Notes under the pieces: model-generated
What the model saw: the letters and a program-made list of their open reading frames with translations, nothing else
What the model was told of the DNA's origin: nothing
Databases searched by the model: none
Made by a program: the position numbers and the translations under genes
Shown here: one piece after another, positions 39,862 through 48,163 of the stretch
How positions within the stretch are numbered: the first letter of the stretch is position 1
Layout of the letters: each line of letters begins with the position of its first letter
NCBI RefSeq assembly: GCF_001922305.1
Contig: NZ_CP018839.1
Coordinates: 1,612,001-1,676,000, forward strand
Length of the DNA: 64,000 nt
Origin: Thauera chlorobenzoica
GTDB taxonomy: Bacteria > Pseudomonadota > Gammaproteobacteria > Burkholderiales > Rhodocyclaceae
Direction of reading: 5' to 3'

Positions 39862-40395
39862 TCAGCCGCTGCGGCGGCCGACCAGTTTGGTCTTGAGGGC
39901 GTCCCAGTCCACCGCGTCGAGCGTGTTCTTGACCAGCAGGCCGAGCTCGGTGTCGCCCTCCATGCGCAGGCGGCGACTGAAGAACAGGGTGTCGGGGTCT
40001 TCTTCGCGCAACGCCAGGGCGAGGAAGTCGCGGGTTGTGGCGGAGATCACCAGATCGGGCCTGGCGGTTGCGGCGGCACGGCAAAAACCGCTGGCGGCGA
40101 GGGTGAAATCGAGCCGCAGGCCGGCGTCGAGCACGCGTATCTGCAGATGGCGGCCGGTCAGCGGCTCGAGCGCGTCGCGCGGCAGGATGCGGCCGAGGGC
40201 GAGATTCAGCGCCAGGGTCAGGGCGTGGGTGGGCGGTTGCTGCGGCAGGCGGGCGACGATCCGGGCGATCGGCGCCGGCACGGTGAAGCTCGGCACACGG
40301 AAGTCGTTCAGGCGCGCGCCGATGCGCTGGCGCAGGCTGCCGGGCAGCAGTGCGGACAGCATCGACGGGCGGGGCAGGGCGGGGAGCGCGGGCAT
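39862..40395 (-). CDS. ubiT: Oxygen-independent ubiquinone synthesis accessory protein UbiT (SCP2 domain)
   Basis: A 177-residue protein with an SCP2 lipid-binding fold (about 55-150), like E. coli UbiT/YhbT. Linkage to ubiV and ubiU supports the assignment. It is thought to hold polyprenyl intermediates or organise the anaerobic Ubi complex. Two nearby ATGs compete: GGAG lies seven bases before ATG 40395 but only one base before ATG 40401, so 40395 is preferred. Confidence 0.82.
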   Translation of the reverse strand: MPALPALPRPSMLSALLPGSLRQRIGARLNDFRVPSFTVPAPIARIVARLPQQPPTHALTLALNLALGRILPRDALEPLTGRHLQIRVLDAGLRLDFTLAASGFCRAAATARPDLVISATTRDFLALALREEDPDTLFFSRRLRMEGDTELGLLVKNTLDAVDWDALKTKLVGRRSG

Positions 40396-40466
40396 CGTCA
40401 TTCTCCGGCGGGATGGGCTTGAAGCGGGGATGAGTCGATCGGGGATCTGGGCCGGGGCGGCGGCGC

Positions 40467-41363
40467 TTAGGCCGCCACGTACTGTTCGACGCCGGCGCGG
40501 CCGTGCCAGAAACCGTTGCAGGGCTCGGCGACCATCCACGCGCGGCTGGCGGCGAGGGCCTCGGCCGGGGTCGTGTCGCCGTCGAGCGCGGCGCGAAAGA
40601 GCGCGACCACCCGGGCGGTGTCGGCACCCTGCGGGCTGATGCGCAGCACTTCGCTGTGCGCGCGTACCGCAGGCAGGTCACCGAGCAGGTTGTGCACCCG
40701 CGCCGACTGCGTCTGCACCCCGTTCAGGGTCAGGAAGGGTTCGCCTTCGCGGGTGCGCAAGGTGATGCCGTCCATGATCGACAGGCAGCGGAACTCGCAG
40801 GTGTCCTTCTGCAGGTTGAAGTGACGGGCGGTGAAGCAGCGCGCCGAGTGCGCCAGCGGCAGGCGGCCGTAGGCATAGACTTCGGTCTCGATCGGCGCGG
40901 CGAGGCCGGCGCGCAGCTCGGCGAGGGTGGCGCCGGACAGCTCGGGGGCCACCGCCCAGCGCGTGGCGCCGGTGTCGATCAGCAGCTGCAGGGTGTGCGG
41001 GTTGAAGATGTTCAGGGTCGGGCCGGCGACCCAGTCCTTCACCCCGGCTTCGGCGAGCAGGCGTACCGCGCCCATGTCGTTGGCTTCGACGCGGAAGTCG
41101 GTCTGGCGCACGATGCGGCGCAGCGCCTTGAGGTCGGATTCGGATTCGATCAGGCCCTGGGTGCTGAGTACCACTTCCTTGCCCGCGGCGGCGAGCATGT
41201 GGCCGACTTCGAACCAGTCGTCGAGGCGCAGCTCATGGCGGCGCGAGCATACGGTTTCGCCCAGATAGACGCTGTCGACCGGGCTGTCGGCGAGGCCGGC
41301 GTAGAAATCGAGCACGCTCTGGCGCGGCCAGTAGTAGAGCAGGGGGCCGAGGGCGAGTTTCAT
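40467..41363 (-). CDS. ubiV: Oxygen-independent ubiquinone hydroxylase subunit UbiV
   Basis: A 298-residue U32-peptidase-family protein. Cysteines C39, C176, C189 and C193 have the 13- and 4-residue spacing of the E. coli UbiV 4Fe-4S ligands. With UbiU it hydroxylates the quinone ring using prephenate rather than O2 (family knowledge). It lies 49 bases after ubiU on the same strand. Confidence 0.9.
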   Translation of the reverse strand: MKLALGPLLYYWPRQSVLDFYAGLADSPVDSVYLGETVCSRRHELRLDDWFEVGHMLAAAGKEVVLSTQGLIESESDLKALRRIVRQTDFRVEANDMGAVRLLAEAGVKDWVAGPTLNIFNPHTLQLLIDTGATRWAVAPELSGATLAELRAGLAAPIETEVYAYGRLPLAHSARCFTARHFNLQKDTCEFRCLSIMDGITLRTREGEPFLTLNGVQTQSARVHNLLGDLPAVRAHSEVLRISPQGADTARVVALFRAALDGDTTPAEALAASRAWMVAEPCNGFWHGRAGVEQYVAA

Positions 41364-41412
41364 CGTTGGAGTCTCGTTGAATCGGGGTTGTACGGCAGGG
41401 CGCGGCGCGGGC

Positions 41413-42426
41413 TCACTTCCAGGGGCGGTAATAGGCGCCCAGGGTGTGGGCCTGGCCTTCCGAGACCTTGTTGAGCTCGGCCATCCACGCCGGCAGCACG
41501 GTGAACGATTCGGGCCCCGCCCGCAGCTTGTCGAGCGCGGCGCGCCAGACCTTGGTGACCTGGGTGACGTAGGCCGGGCTGCGCTGGCGGCCCTCGATCT
41601 TGATCGCGCGGATGCCGATGCGGGCCAGTTCGGGGAGCAGCTCCAGGGTGTTGAGGCTGGTCGGCTCCTCGAGCGCGTAATAGGTCTCGTCGTTGACTTC
41701 GAAGCGGCCCTTGCACAGCGTCGGGTAGCCGGCACGCTCGCCCTCGGCGAAGCGGTCGATGAGGATGCCGTTGAGGCGGGTTTCCATCCCCTGCGGGGTG
41801 TCTTCCCAGCGCACGTGCTTGCCCGGCGAGCAGGCGCCGTTGCAGTTGGGCGATTCGCCGGTGGCATAGGCCGACAGCGCGCAGCGGCCCTCGACCATCA
41901 CGCACAGGCCGCCGAAGCCGAACACTTCGATTTCCACCGGCGAGTTGGCGATGACGTTCTCGACCTGGGCGAGCGAGAGCACCCGCGGCAGCACCGCGCG
42001 CTGGATGCCGAAGCGCTCGTGGTAGAAGTTGATCGCCTCGTAGCTGGTGGCCGAGCCCTGCACCGACAGGTGCAGGCGCAGACCCGGGTGGGTCTTGGCG
42101 GCGTAGGCCATCAGCCCGGGATCGGCGAGGATCAGCGCATCGAGGCCGAATTCCGCGGCGCGGTCGATGGCGGCGGTCCAGCTCGACCAGTTGCCGGCCT
42201 GCGGGTAGGTGTTGAGCGCGAGCAGCACCTTGCGGCTGCGGGCGTGGGCGTAGGCGATGCCTTCGCGCATCTGCGCCGGATCGAAATTCAAGCCGGTGAA
42301 GTTGCGCGCGTTGGTGGCGTCCTTGAAGCCGAGATAGACGCAATCGGCGCCGTGGTCGATGGCGGTCTTGAGGGCCGGCAGGCTGCCGGCGGGGCAGACG
42401 AGCTCGATCGGGGGGCGGACGGTCAT
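41413..42426 (-). CDS. ubiU: Oxygen-independent ubiquinone hydroxylase subunit UbiU
   Basis: A 337-residue U32 protein opening MTVRPPIELVCPAGS. C175, C182, C199 and C238 have exactly the 7/17/39 spacing of the E. coli UbiU cluster ligands. It is the UbiV partner in ring hydroxylation without oxygen and the first gene of ubiU-ubiV-ubiT. ATG 42426 is supported by homology and by a promoter and FNR-type site 30-75 bases upstream. Confidence 0.92.
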   Translation of the reverse strand: MTVRPPIELVCPAGSLPALKTAIDHGADCVYLGFKDATNARNFTGLNFDPAQMREGIAYAHARSRKVLLALNTYPQAGNWSSWTAAIDRAAEFGLDALILADPGLMAYAAKTHPGLRLHLSVQGSATSYEAINFYHERFGIQRAVLPRVLSLAQVENVIANSPVEIEVFGFGGLCVMVEGRCALSAYATGESPNCNGACSPGKHVRWEDTPQGMETRLNGILIDRFAEGERAGYPTLCKGRFEVNDETYYALEEPTSLNTLELLPELARIGIRAIKIEGRQRSPAYVTQVTKVWRAALDKLRAGPESFTVLPAWMAELNKVSEGQAHTLGAYYRPWK

Positions 42427-42458
42427 GGTGTGCGGGAGCGGGGGAGAAGAACCCTGCA

Positions 42459-42464
42459 ACCATA
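42459..42464 (-). promoter_or_regulatory. -10 element of the ubiUVT promoter
   Basis: TATGGT on the minus strand (four of six). It implies a start near 42452, which puts the FNR-type palindrome centre at -41.5, the class II activator position. The -35 region is occupied by the FNR site, as expected. Confidence 0.5.
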
Positions 42465-42486
42465 GTCCACCGCCGCCCGCCTCGCG

Positions 42487-42500
42487 TTGATCGCCATCAA
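42487..42500. promoter_or_regulatory. FNR/Dnr-type operator upstream of ubiU
   Basis: TTGATCGCCATCAA is a perfect match to TTGAT-N4-ATCAA. It is centred 67-68 bases before the ubiU start codon. Confidence 0.82.
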
Positions 42501-42565
42501 ACGCTGCCGTGGTTGTCCGCTCGGCAGGTTGCGGCAAGGCGCCTGCCAGAGGGGCGGAGTGCCGC

Positions 42566-44026
42566 TCAGCGCGGTTGGTGATAGGTGCCTGCGGCGGCGT
42601 GGTGGCCGCCGATGTGCGGGCGGTGGTGGGGGCGGGCGCCGAGGTAGCCGCCGATCAGCATCCCGAGGGCGCTCGCCGCGAGGCCGTAGAGCTGGGGCTC
42701 GACATCGCCTTCGGCGACGAAATTCTCCAGCAGCAGCCAGGTCGCCAGGCCGAGCACGATCGCCAGCGCCGCCCCCAGGTTGTTCGCGCGCCGCCAGAAC
42801 AGGCCGGCGGCAAGGGGCACGAAGGCGCCGGCCAGGGTCACGCGGTAGGCGTTCTCGACCATCTCGTGGATGCTCGATTCGGTGGCGGTGGCGTACCAGG
42901 TGACCAGCGCGGTGAACAGCACCACGGTGAGACGCGTGCTCCACAGGAACTGGCGGTCGTTCATGCCCGGCAGGAAGCCGCGGAGGACGTTTTCGGAGAA
43001 GGTCACCGAGGGCGCCAGCAGGGTGCCCGAGGCAGTGCTCATGATCACCGACAGCAGGGCGCCGAAGAAGATCACCTGGGCGTAGAACGGCATGTATTGC
43101 AGGATCAGGGTCGGCAGGATCAGCTGCGAGTCCTGTGCCATCAGGCGCTCGACCATCGCGGGGTCGATGATGTTGGCGGTGTAGGCGAGGAACAGCGGCA
43201 CTGCGGCGAAGAAGAAGTAGCTCACGCCGCCGAGCGTCGTGCCCCACACCGCGACGGTCTCGTTCTTCGATGAATTGACGCGCTGGAAGACGTCCTGCTG
43301 CGGGATCGAACCCAGCGCCATGGTGGCGAAGGCGGCGATCCAGGCGATCAGGTCGACGATGTCGAGGGTGGGCAGGAAGTCGAACTTGCCTTCGGCCGCA
43401 GCTCTGGAAATCACCGTCTCGAAGCCTCCGGCCATGTCGCCGGCGATCCAGGTCACCCAGAGCAGGCCGAGGATGATCACGATCATCTGGACGAAGGTGG
43501 TCATTGCCACCGACCACATGCCGCCGAACAGGGTATAGACCAGCACCACGCCGGCGCCGATCAGCATGCCTTCGTTCATCGATACGACGTCGGCCGACAG
43601 CACGTTGAACACCAGGCCGAGCGCGGTGACCTGCGCCGCGACCCAGCCCAGGTAGGACAGCACGATGCAGATCGACAGCACCAGCTCGGTGCTGCGGTTG
43701 TAGCGCATGCGAAAGAAGTCGCCCAGGGTGAGCAGGTTCATGCGGTACAGCGGGCGGGCGAAGACGAGGCCGAACAGCACCAGGCACACCGAGGCGCCGA
43801 GCGGATCGGAGATCAGGCCGCGAAAGCCCTCTTCGAGGAAGGTGGCGGAGATGCCGAGCACGGTCTCGGCCCCGAACCAGGTGGCGAACACCATCGCCAG
43901 CACTACCACCATCGGCAGGTTGCGCCCGGCGGTGATGTAGTCGCGGGCGTTGTGCACCCGGGTGGCGGCATACAGGCCGATGCCGATGGAGACGATCAGA
44001 TAGGCGACGACAAGCCAGAGCAGCAT
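42566..44026 (-). CDS. Sodium/solute symporter (SSS family)
   Basis: A 486-residue protein with about thirteen hydrophobic segments. SSS features include YITAGRNLP, ATWFGAETVLG, FGGMWSVAMTTFVQ and GSIPQQDVFQR. It uses a sodium gradient to import an organic solute; the substrate (proline, pantothenate, acetate and so on) cannot be read from sequence. The C-terminal tail is His-rich (PHHRPHIGGHHAAAGTYHQ), which is odd for the family. It follows the arginase/aminotransferase gene by 174 bases on the same strand, so an amino-acid substrate is a reasonable guess. Confidence 0.82.
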   Translation of the reverse strand: MLLWLVVAYLIVSIGIGLYAATRVHNARDYITAGRNLPMVVVLAMVFATWFGAETVLGISATFLEEGFRGLISDPLGASVCLVLFGLVFARPLYRMNLLTLGDFFRMRYNRSTELVLSICIVLSYLGWVAAQVTALGLVFNVLSADVVSMNEGMLIGAGVVLVYTLFGGMWSVAMTTFVQMIVIILGLLWVTWIAGDMAGGFETVISRAAAEGKFDFLPTLDIVDLIAWIAAFATMALGSIPQQDVFQRVNSSKNETVAVWGTTLGGVSYFFFAAVPLFLAYTANIIDPAMVERLMAQDSQLILPTLILQYMPFYAQVIFFGALLSVIMSTASGTLLAPSVTFSENVLRGFLPGMNDRQFLWSTRLTVVLFTALVTWYATATESSIHEMVENAYRVTLAGAFVPLAAGLFWRRANNLGAALAIVLGLATWLLLENFVAEGDVEPQLYGLAASALGMLIGGYLGARPHHRPHIGGHHAAAGTYHQPR

Positions 44027-44153
44027 GGTGGGAGCCCTTCGTGGTGGTGCATCTGCGCGGGGTGGGCAGGAGTGTCGAGCGGAAAAAGTGCGCGCGAGTT
44101 TAGCAACAGAATGCCCTTCGGGGGGTGTCGAGACGCAGGCGGCCCGGGGCGTG

Positions 44154-44193
44154 CCGCCGCCGCGGCGGGCAGGGCGCCGGTCCGCGGCGGCGG
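44154..44193. repeat. Strong stem-loop between the arginase fusion and the symporter
   Basis: Twelve-base perfect arms, CCGCCGCCGCGG and CCGCGGCGGCGG, with a 16-base loop, just after the arginase/aminotransferase stop. There is no U-tract on the minus strand, so it is more likely an RNA-stability or processing hairpin than a terminator. Confidence 0.45.
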
Positions 44194-44200
44194 GCAGGGC

Positions 44201-46366
44201 TCACTGGATGAAGGCCGGATGCGGGTGCGGCACGCTGGTGTGCGGGCCGGGATAGGTGCGCAGCACGGTGATGATGGTCTGTGCGGCAGCGTCAAGCACG
44301 TCCTCGTCGATCACCAGGGGGGGGGCGAGGCGGACCACGTTGCCATTGGTGTCGCGGGTGGCGATGCCGGCGGTGAGCAGACGTTCGGCGACTTCGCCGG
44401 CATCGGCGAATGCCGGGTCGAGGGCGACGCCGACGAGCAGGCCGCGACCACGGATTTCGCGAACGCCGGGAAGCTTCGCCTGGCGCAGTTGTGCGATCAG
44501 CTTCGCCCCGAGGCGCTCGGCGTGCTCCCAGGGACGCGTTTCGGCAAGCAGGGCGAGCACTTCGGTGCCGACCGCGGCAGCCAGCGGGTTGCCGCCGAAG
44601 GTGGAGCCGTGGTCGCCGGGGCGGAATACGTCCATCACCGCGCGGTCGGCGAGGAAGGCGGAGGCCGGCAGCAGGCCGCCGCCGAGCGCCTTGCCCAGGA
44701 TCAGGCCGTCCGGGCGCACGCCTTCATGCTCGCAGGCGAGCAGGCGGCCGGTGCGGCCGAGCCCGGTCTGCACTTCGTCGGCGATCAGCAGCACGTGATG
44801 GCGGCGGCAGATCTCGGCGCAGCGCGACAGGTAGCCCGGGGGCGGGACGATGATGCCGCCTTCGCCCTGGATCGGCTCGACCAGGAACGCCGCGGTTTCG
44901 GGCGTGATCGCGGCTTCGAGGGCGTCGGCGTCGCCGAAGGGCACACGCTCGAGCCCGGCGGGGAAGGGGCCGAAGCCGGCACGGTAGCGCGCGTTGGAGG
45001 ACAGGCCGATGATCGCGATCGAGCGGCCGTGGAAATTACCCTCGCAGGCGATGATCCGGGCGCGCTCGGGGGCGATGCCCTTGACCTCGTGGCCCCACTT
45101 GCGCGCGGCCTTGAGCGCGGTCTCCACCGCCTCCAGCCCGGTATTGACCGGCAGCGCGCGCTCGAAGCCGAAGGTGGTGCACAGGCGCTCGAGGAAGACC
45201 GGCAGGCGGTCGCTGAAAAAAGCGCGCGAGGTCAGCGCCAGGCGCTGCGCCTGGGTGACGAGCGCGTCTACCAGGCGCGGGTGGCTGTGGCCGAAGCTCA
45301 CCGCCGAGTAGGCGCTCATCATGTCGAGGTAGCGCCGGCCATCGACGTCCCACAGCCAGACGCCCTCGCCGCGCTGGAATACCGCCGGGAGCGGGGCGTA
45401 GTTGGCGGCGCCGTAACGCCTTTCCCTGGCCTGCAGGCTGGTGCCGTCAGGGCCGAGGGCGGCGACGGCGAATTCCGCGATCCACCGTGCGCCGTGCCGC
45501 TCGGGGTCGAGGTCGGGGCGGTATTCGACGATTTCCAGCCCGACCAGGTCGGGGCAGGTGCGCAGGCGCATCAGCGCCTCGGCGAGGGCGCGCGGGTCGA
45601 GGCCGTCGGCCTCCGGGCAGGTCACCGCGGGGAAGGCCTGTGGGTCGAGCGCGTCGAGATCGAGGCTGAGCCCGAAGCCGGCCTCGGGGTCGGCGCGCGC
45701 GATCGCCATCGCCTCGGCGAACACCGCGGCGAGGCCGCGGCGATCGATCTCGGCCATCTCGAACACGCGCACGCCCAGGCGCGCGAGCAAGGCCTGCTCT
45801 TCCGGCTCCCAGGCGCGCGCGCCGATGATGCAGGTGCGCGCGGGGTCGAGCGCCGGTCCGGGGATCGCGGTGAGGGACGGGTGGCCGGTGCCGAGCAGGG
45901 CAGCCAGCGGCATGCCGTGGATGTTGCCCGAATGGGTGCTGCGCTCGGTGTGGCTGTCGAGGTGGGCGTCGACCCAGATCAGTCCGGGGGCGCGCCCGCA
46001 TCGCCGCCCGAGCCCGCGCCAGGTGCCGGTGGCGATCGCATGGTCGCCGCCGAGCACGAGCGGGAAACGGCCAGCGGGCAAGGCCGCGAGGCGGTCGGCA
46101 AGGCAGCGTGCAAAGCTGGCGCAGGCCTCGATCCGGCTGTGCATGTCGGGCGCTGGCGAGGGCGGCGGCAGCGGATGCAGGGGGTCGAGCCATTCGGCGG
46201 CGACCCCGATCGCGTTCAGGCGCTGCGCCACGGCACCCTCGCGTAGCGCTTCCGGTGCGCTCGCAGGGCCGGCATGCGGAGCGCCGAGCGCCGAGGCGGC
46301 GCCGATGATCGCTACGGTTGAATGCGGAGAGCGTAGTTCGGCGGGGTCGTTTCGGGCTGTCGTCAT
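44201..46366 (-). CDS. Fused arginase-ornithine aminotransferase
   Basis: A single 721-residue frame with two complete enzymes. Residues about 16-305 are an arginase. The metal ligands H109 (GGDH), D133/H135/D137 (DAHLD) and D236/D238 (DLD) are intact, as are the THSGNIHG loop with H150 and E281. Residues about 315-710 are ornithine 5-aminotransferase. They carry SAYSAVSFGHSHPR, NTGLEAVETALKAARKWG, IADEVQTGLGRTG, PLP lysine K559 and HGSTFGGNP. The tyrosine that gives OAT its ornithine preference in the human enzyme corresponds to F384. The product would convert arginine to urea and glutamate semialdehyde. I find no frameshift or stop at the junction. The symporter gene downstream may feed it. 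Confidence 0.9.
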   Translation of the reverse strand: MTTARNDPAELRSPHSTVAIIGAASALGAPHAGPASAPEALREGAVAQRLNAIGVAAEWLDPLHPLPPPSPAPDMHSRIEACASFARCLADRLAALPAGRFPLVLGGDHAIATGTWRGLGRRCGRAPGLIWVDAHLDSHTERSTHSGNIHGMPLAALLGTGHPSLTAIPGPALDPARTCIIGARAWEPEEQALLARLGVRVFEMAEIDRRGLAAVFAEAMAIARADPEAGFGLSLDLDALDPQAFPAVTCPEADGLDPRALAEALMRLRTCPDLVGLEIVEYRPDLDPERHGARWIAEFAVAALGPDGTSLQARERRYGAANYAPLPAVFQRGEGVWLWDVDGRRYLDMMSAYSAVSFGHSHPRLVDALVTQAQRLALTSRAFFSDRLPVFLERLCTTFGFERALPVNTGLEAVETALKAARKWGHEVKGIAPERARIIACEGNFHGRSIAIIGLSSNARYRAGFGPFPAGLERVPFGDADALEAAITPETAAFLVEPIQGEGGIIVPPPGYLSRCAEICRRHHVLLIADEVQTGLGRTGRLLACEHEGVRPDGLILGKALGGGLLPASAFLADRAVMDVFRPGDHGSTFGGNPLAAAVGTEVLALLAETRPWEHAERLGAKLIAQLRQAKLPGVREIRGRGLLVGVALDPAFADAGEVAERLLTAGIATRDTNGNVVRLAPPLVIDEDVLDAAAQTIITVLRTYPGPHTSVPHPHPAFIQ

Positions 46367-46462
46367 CGCACACCTCCCATGGCACGTGTGGTTGGGGATG
46401 GCCGAAGCTTCAGTCCGTTGGATGGAGGCGGGCGGGAATCGTTCAGCCGCCCCGGGCGCGGC

Positions 46463-47992
46463 TCAGCCGAGCAGGCGATGGAGCTCGAGGGCGAGCACGG
46501 CGGCGGCGGCGACGCCGACGAGGGCGAGCAGCCAGCCCTGCTGACGCTGGCCGGCGGCGAGCTGGTCGAGGCGTTGCTGCTGGGCGGCCTGCTGGCGGGG
46601 GGCGTCGCTGAGGGCCTGATGCACCAGGCGCGGCAACTGCGGCAGGGTGCCGGCCCAGGCCGGGGCTTCTTCCTTGAAGCCGCGGGCGAGCGCGCGCCAG
46701 CCCATCTGCTCGTCCATCCAGCGCTCGAGGAAGGGCTTCGCCGTCTTCCACAGGTCGAGCTCGGGGTCGAGCTGGCGGCCCAGGCCCTCGATGTTGAGCA
46801 GGGTCTTTTGCAGCAGCACGAGCTGCGGCTGCACTTCCATCTCGAAGCGGCGCGCGGTCTGGAACAGGCGCAGCAGGGTCTTGCCGAAGGAGATGTCCTT
46901 CAGTGGCTTGTCGAAGATCGGCTCGCACACGGTGCGGATCGCCGCCTCGAACTCGTCGACGCGGGTCTTCGCCGGCACCCAGCCGGCCTCGATGTGGGCG
47001 AGCGCGACGCGGCGGTAGTCGCGCTGGAAGAAGGCGAGGAAGTTCTGCGCGAGGTAGTTCTTGTCCACCTCGTTGAGCGTGCCCATGATCCCGAAGTCGA
47101 GCGCGATGTAGCGCCCGTCCTGATGCACGAAAATGTTGCCCGGGTGCATGTCGGCGTGGAAGAAGCCGTCGCGGAACACCTGGGTGAAGAAGATCTCGAC
47201 CCCGGCGCGCGACAGTGCCTTCATGTCGGTGCCCTGGGCGAGCAGCGCCGGGGTCTGCGAGATCGGCACGCCGTGCATGCGCTCCATCACCATGACCTTG
47301 CGCCCGCACCAGTCCCAGTACACTTCGGGCACGATCAGGAGTGCGGAGTCCTTGAAGTTGCGCCGCAGCTGCGAGCAGTTGGCGGCCTCGCGCATCAGGT
47401 CGAGCTCGTCGTGCAGGTACTTGCTGAATTCGGCGACCACTTCGCGCGGCTTCAGGCGGCGCCCTTCGGGCCAGATCTTCTCCAGCAGCAGGGCGGCGGC
47501 GTCGAGCAGGGCGAGGTCGTGCTCGATGACGCGCTCGATGCCGGGGCGCAGCACCTTGACCGCCACTTCGGTGCCGTCGGGGAGGCGGGCGAAGTGCACC
47601 TGGGCGACCGAGGCCGAGGCCACCGGGATGCGTTCGAAGTCGTCGAAGACGGTGTCGATCGGCTTGCCGTAGAAGCCTTCGAGCACGGCGAGGGCCTGCT
47701 CGGTGGGGAAGGGCGGCACCCGGTCCTGGAGCAGCGCGAGTTCGTCGGCGAGGTCGGTCGGCAGCAGATCGCGCCGGGTGGACAGCATCTGGCCGAATTT
47801 GACGAAGATCGGCCCAAGCGACTCCAGCGCGCGGCGCAGGCGCACCGCGCGCGGCTCGGAAAAACCGCGCCAGAAATAGACCACGTGCCAGATGCGCGCC
47901 AGCCGGCCGCTGGCGTCGGCGTCGAGCACCATGCGGTCGAGGCCGAAGCGCAGGCTGACGGAAACGATCTTGGCGAGGCGGAAAAGGCGCAC
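46463..47992 (-). CDS. ubiB: Ubiquinone biosynthesis kinase-like protein UbiB
   Basis: About 509 residues from GTG 47992 ([19 protein letters not shown]). The open frame continues to 48100, but the extra codons are Pro/Arg-rich and unlike UbiB starts. [14 protein letters not shown] carries the family KxGQ motif; [21 protein letters not shown] and ALDFGIMG are ABC1/ADCK signatures. A Gln-rich C-terminal part precedes one final membrane segment ([15 protein letters not shown]). It supports coenzyme Q assembly, probably by extracting lipid intermediates. It is divergent from argS. Confidence 0.88.
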   Translation of the reverse strand: MRLFRLAKIVSVSLRFGLDRMVLDADASGRLARIWHVVYFWRGFSEPRAVRLRRALESLGPIFVKFGQMLSTRRDLLPTDLADELALLQDRVPPFPTEQALAVLEGFYGKPIDTVFDDFERIPVASASVAQVHFARLPDGTEVAVKVLRPGIERVIEHDLALLDAAALLLEKIWPEGRRLKPREVVAEFSKYLHDELDLMREAANCSQLRRNFKDSALLIVPEVYWDWCGRKVMVMERMHGVPISQTPALLAQGTDMKALSRAGVEIFFTQVFRDGFFHADMHPGNIFVHQDGRYIALDFGIMGTLNEVDKNYLAQNFLAFFQRDYRRVALAHIEAGWVPAKTRVDEFEAAIRTVCEPIFDKPLKDISFGKTLLRLFQTARRFEMEVQPQLVLLQKTLLNIEGLGRQLDPELDLWKTAKPFLERWMDEQMGWRALARGFKEEAPAWAGTLPQLPRLVHQALSDAPRQQAAQQQRLDQLAAGQRQQGWLLALVGVAAAAVLALELHRLLG

Positions 47993-48129
47993 GGTGCGAT
48001 GCCGGACGGGGAAAGGCCGGACTTTAGCCGGAAAGGGGGGGCGGGGAAAGGGCGCCTCCGGCGGCCGGCGGCCGGTCCCAGCCGCAACGACTGCACACAA
48101 GCTGTGCCGGGCGGGGCGGAGCGATCCGT

Positions 48130-48135
48130 TATAAT
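48130..48135 (+). promoter_or_regulatory. -10 element of argS
   Basis: A perfect TATAAT 28 bases before ATG 48164. No good -35 at 16-18 bases. It implies a very short leader. Confidence 0.5.
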
Positions 48136-48163
48136 CGCGCGTTTAGATTCCATGCCGAGTGCC

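Noticed and set aside
46463-48100. Full-length 545-codon ubiB frame starting at 48100
   Set aside because: The first 36 codons are Pro/Arg-rich and the UbiB-like N-terminus begins at GTG 47992.
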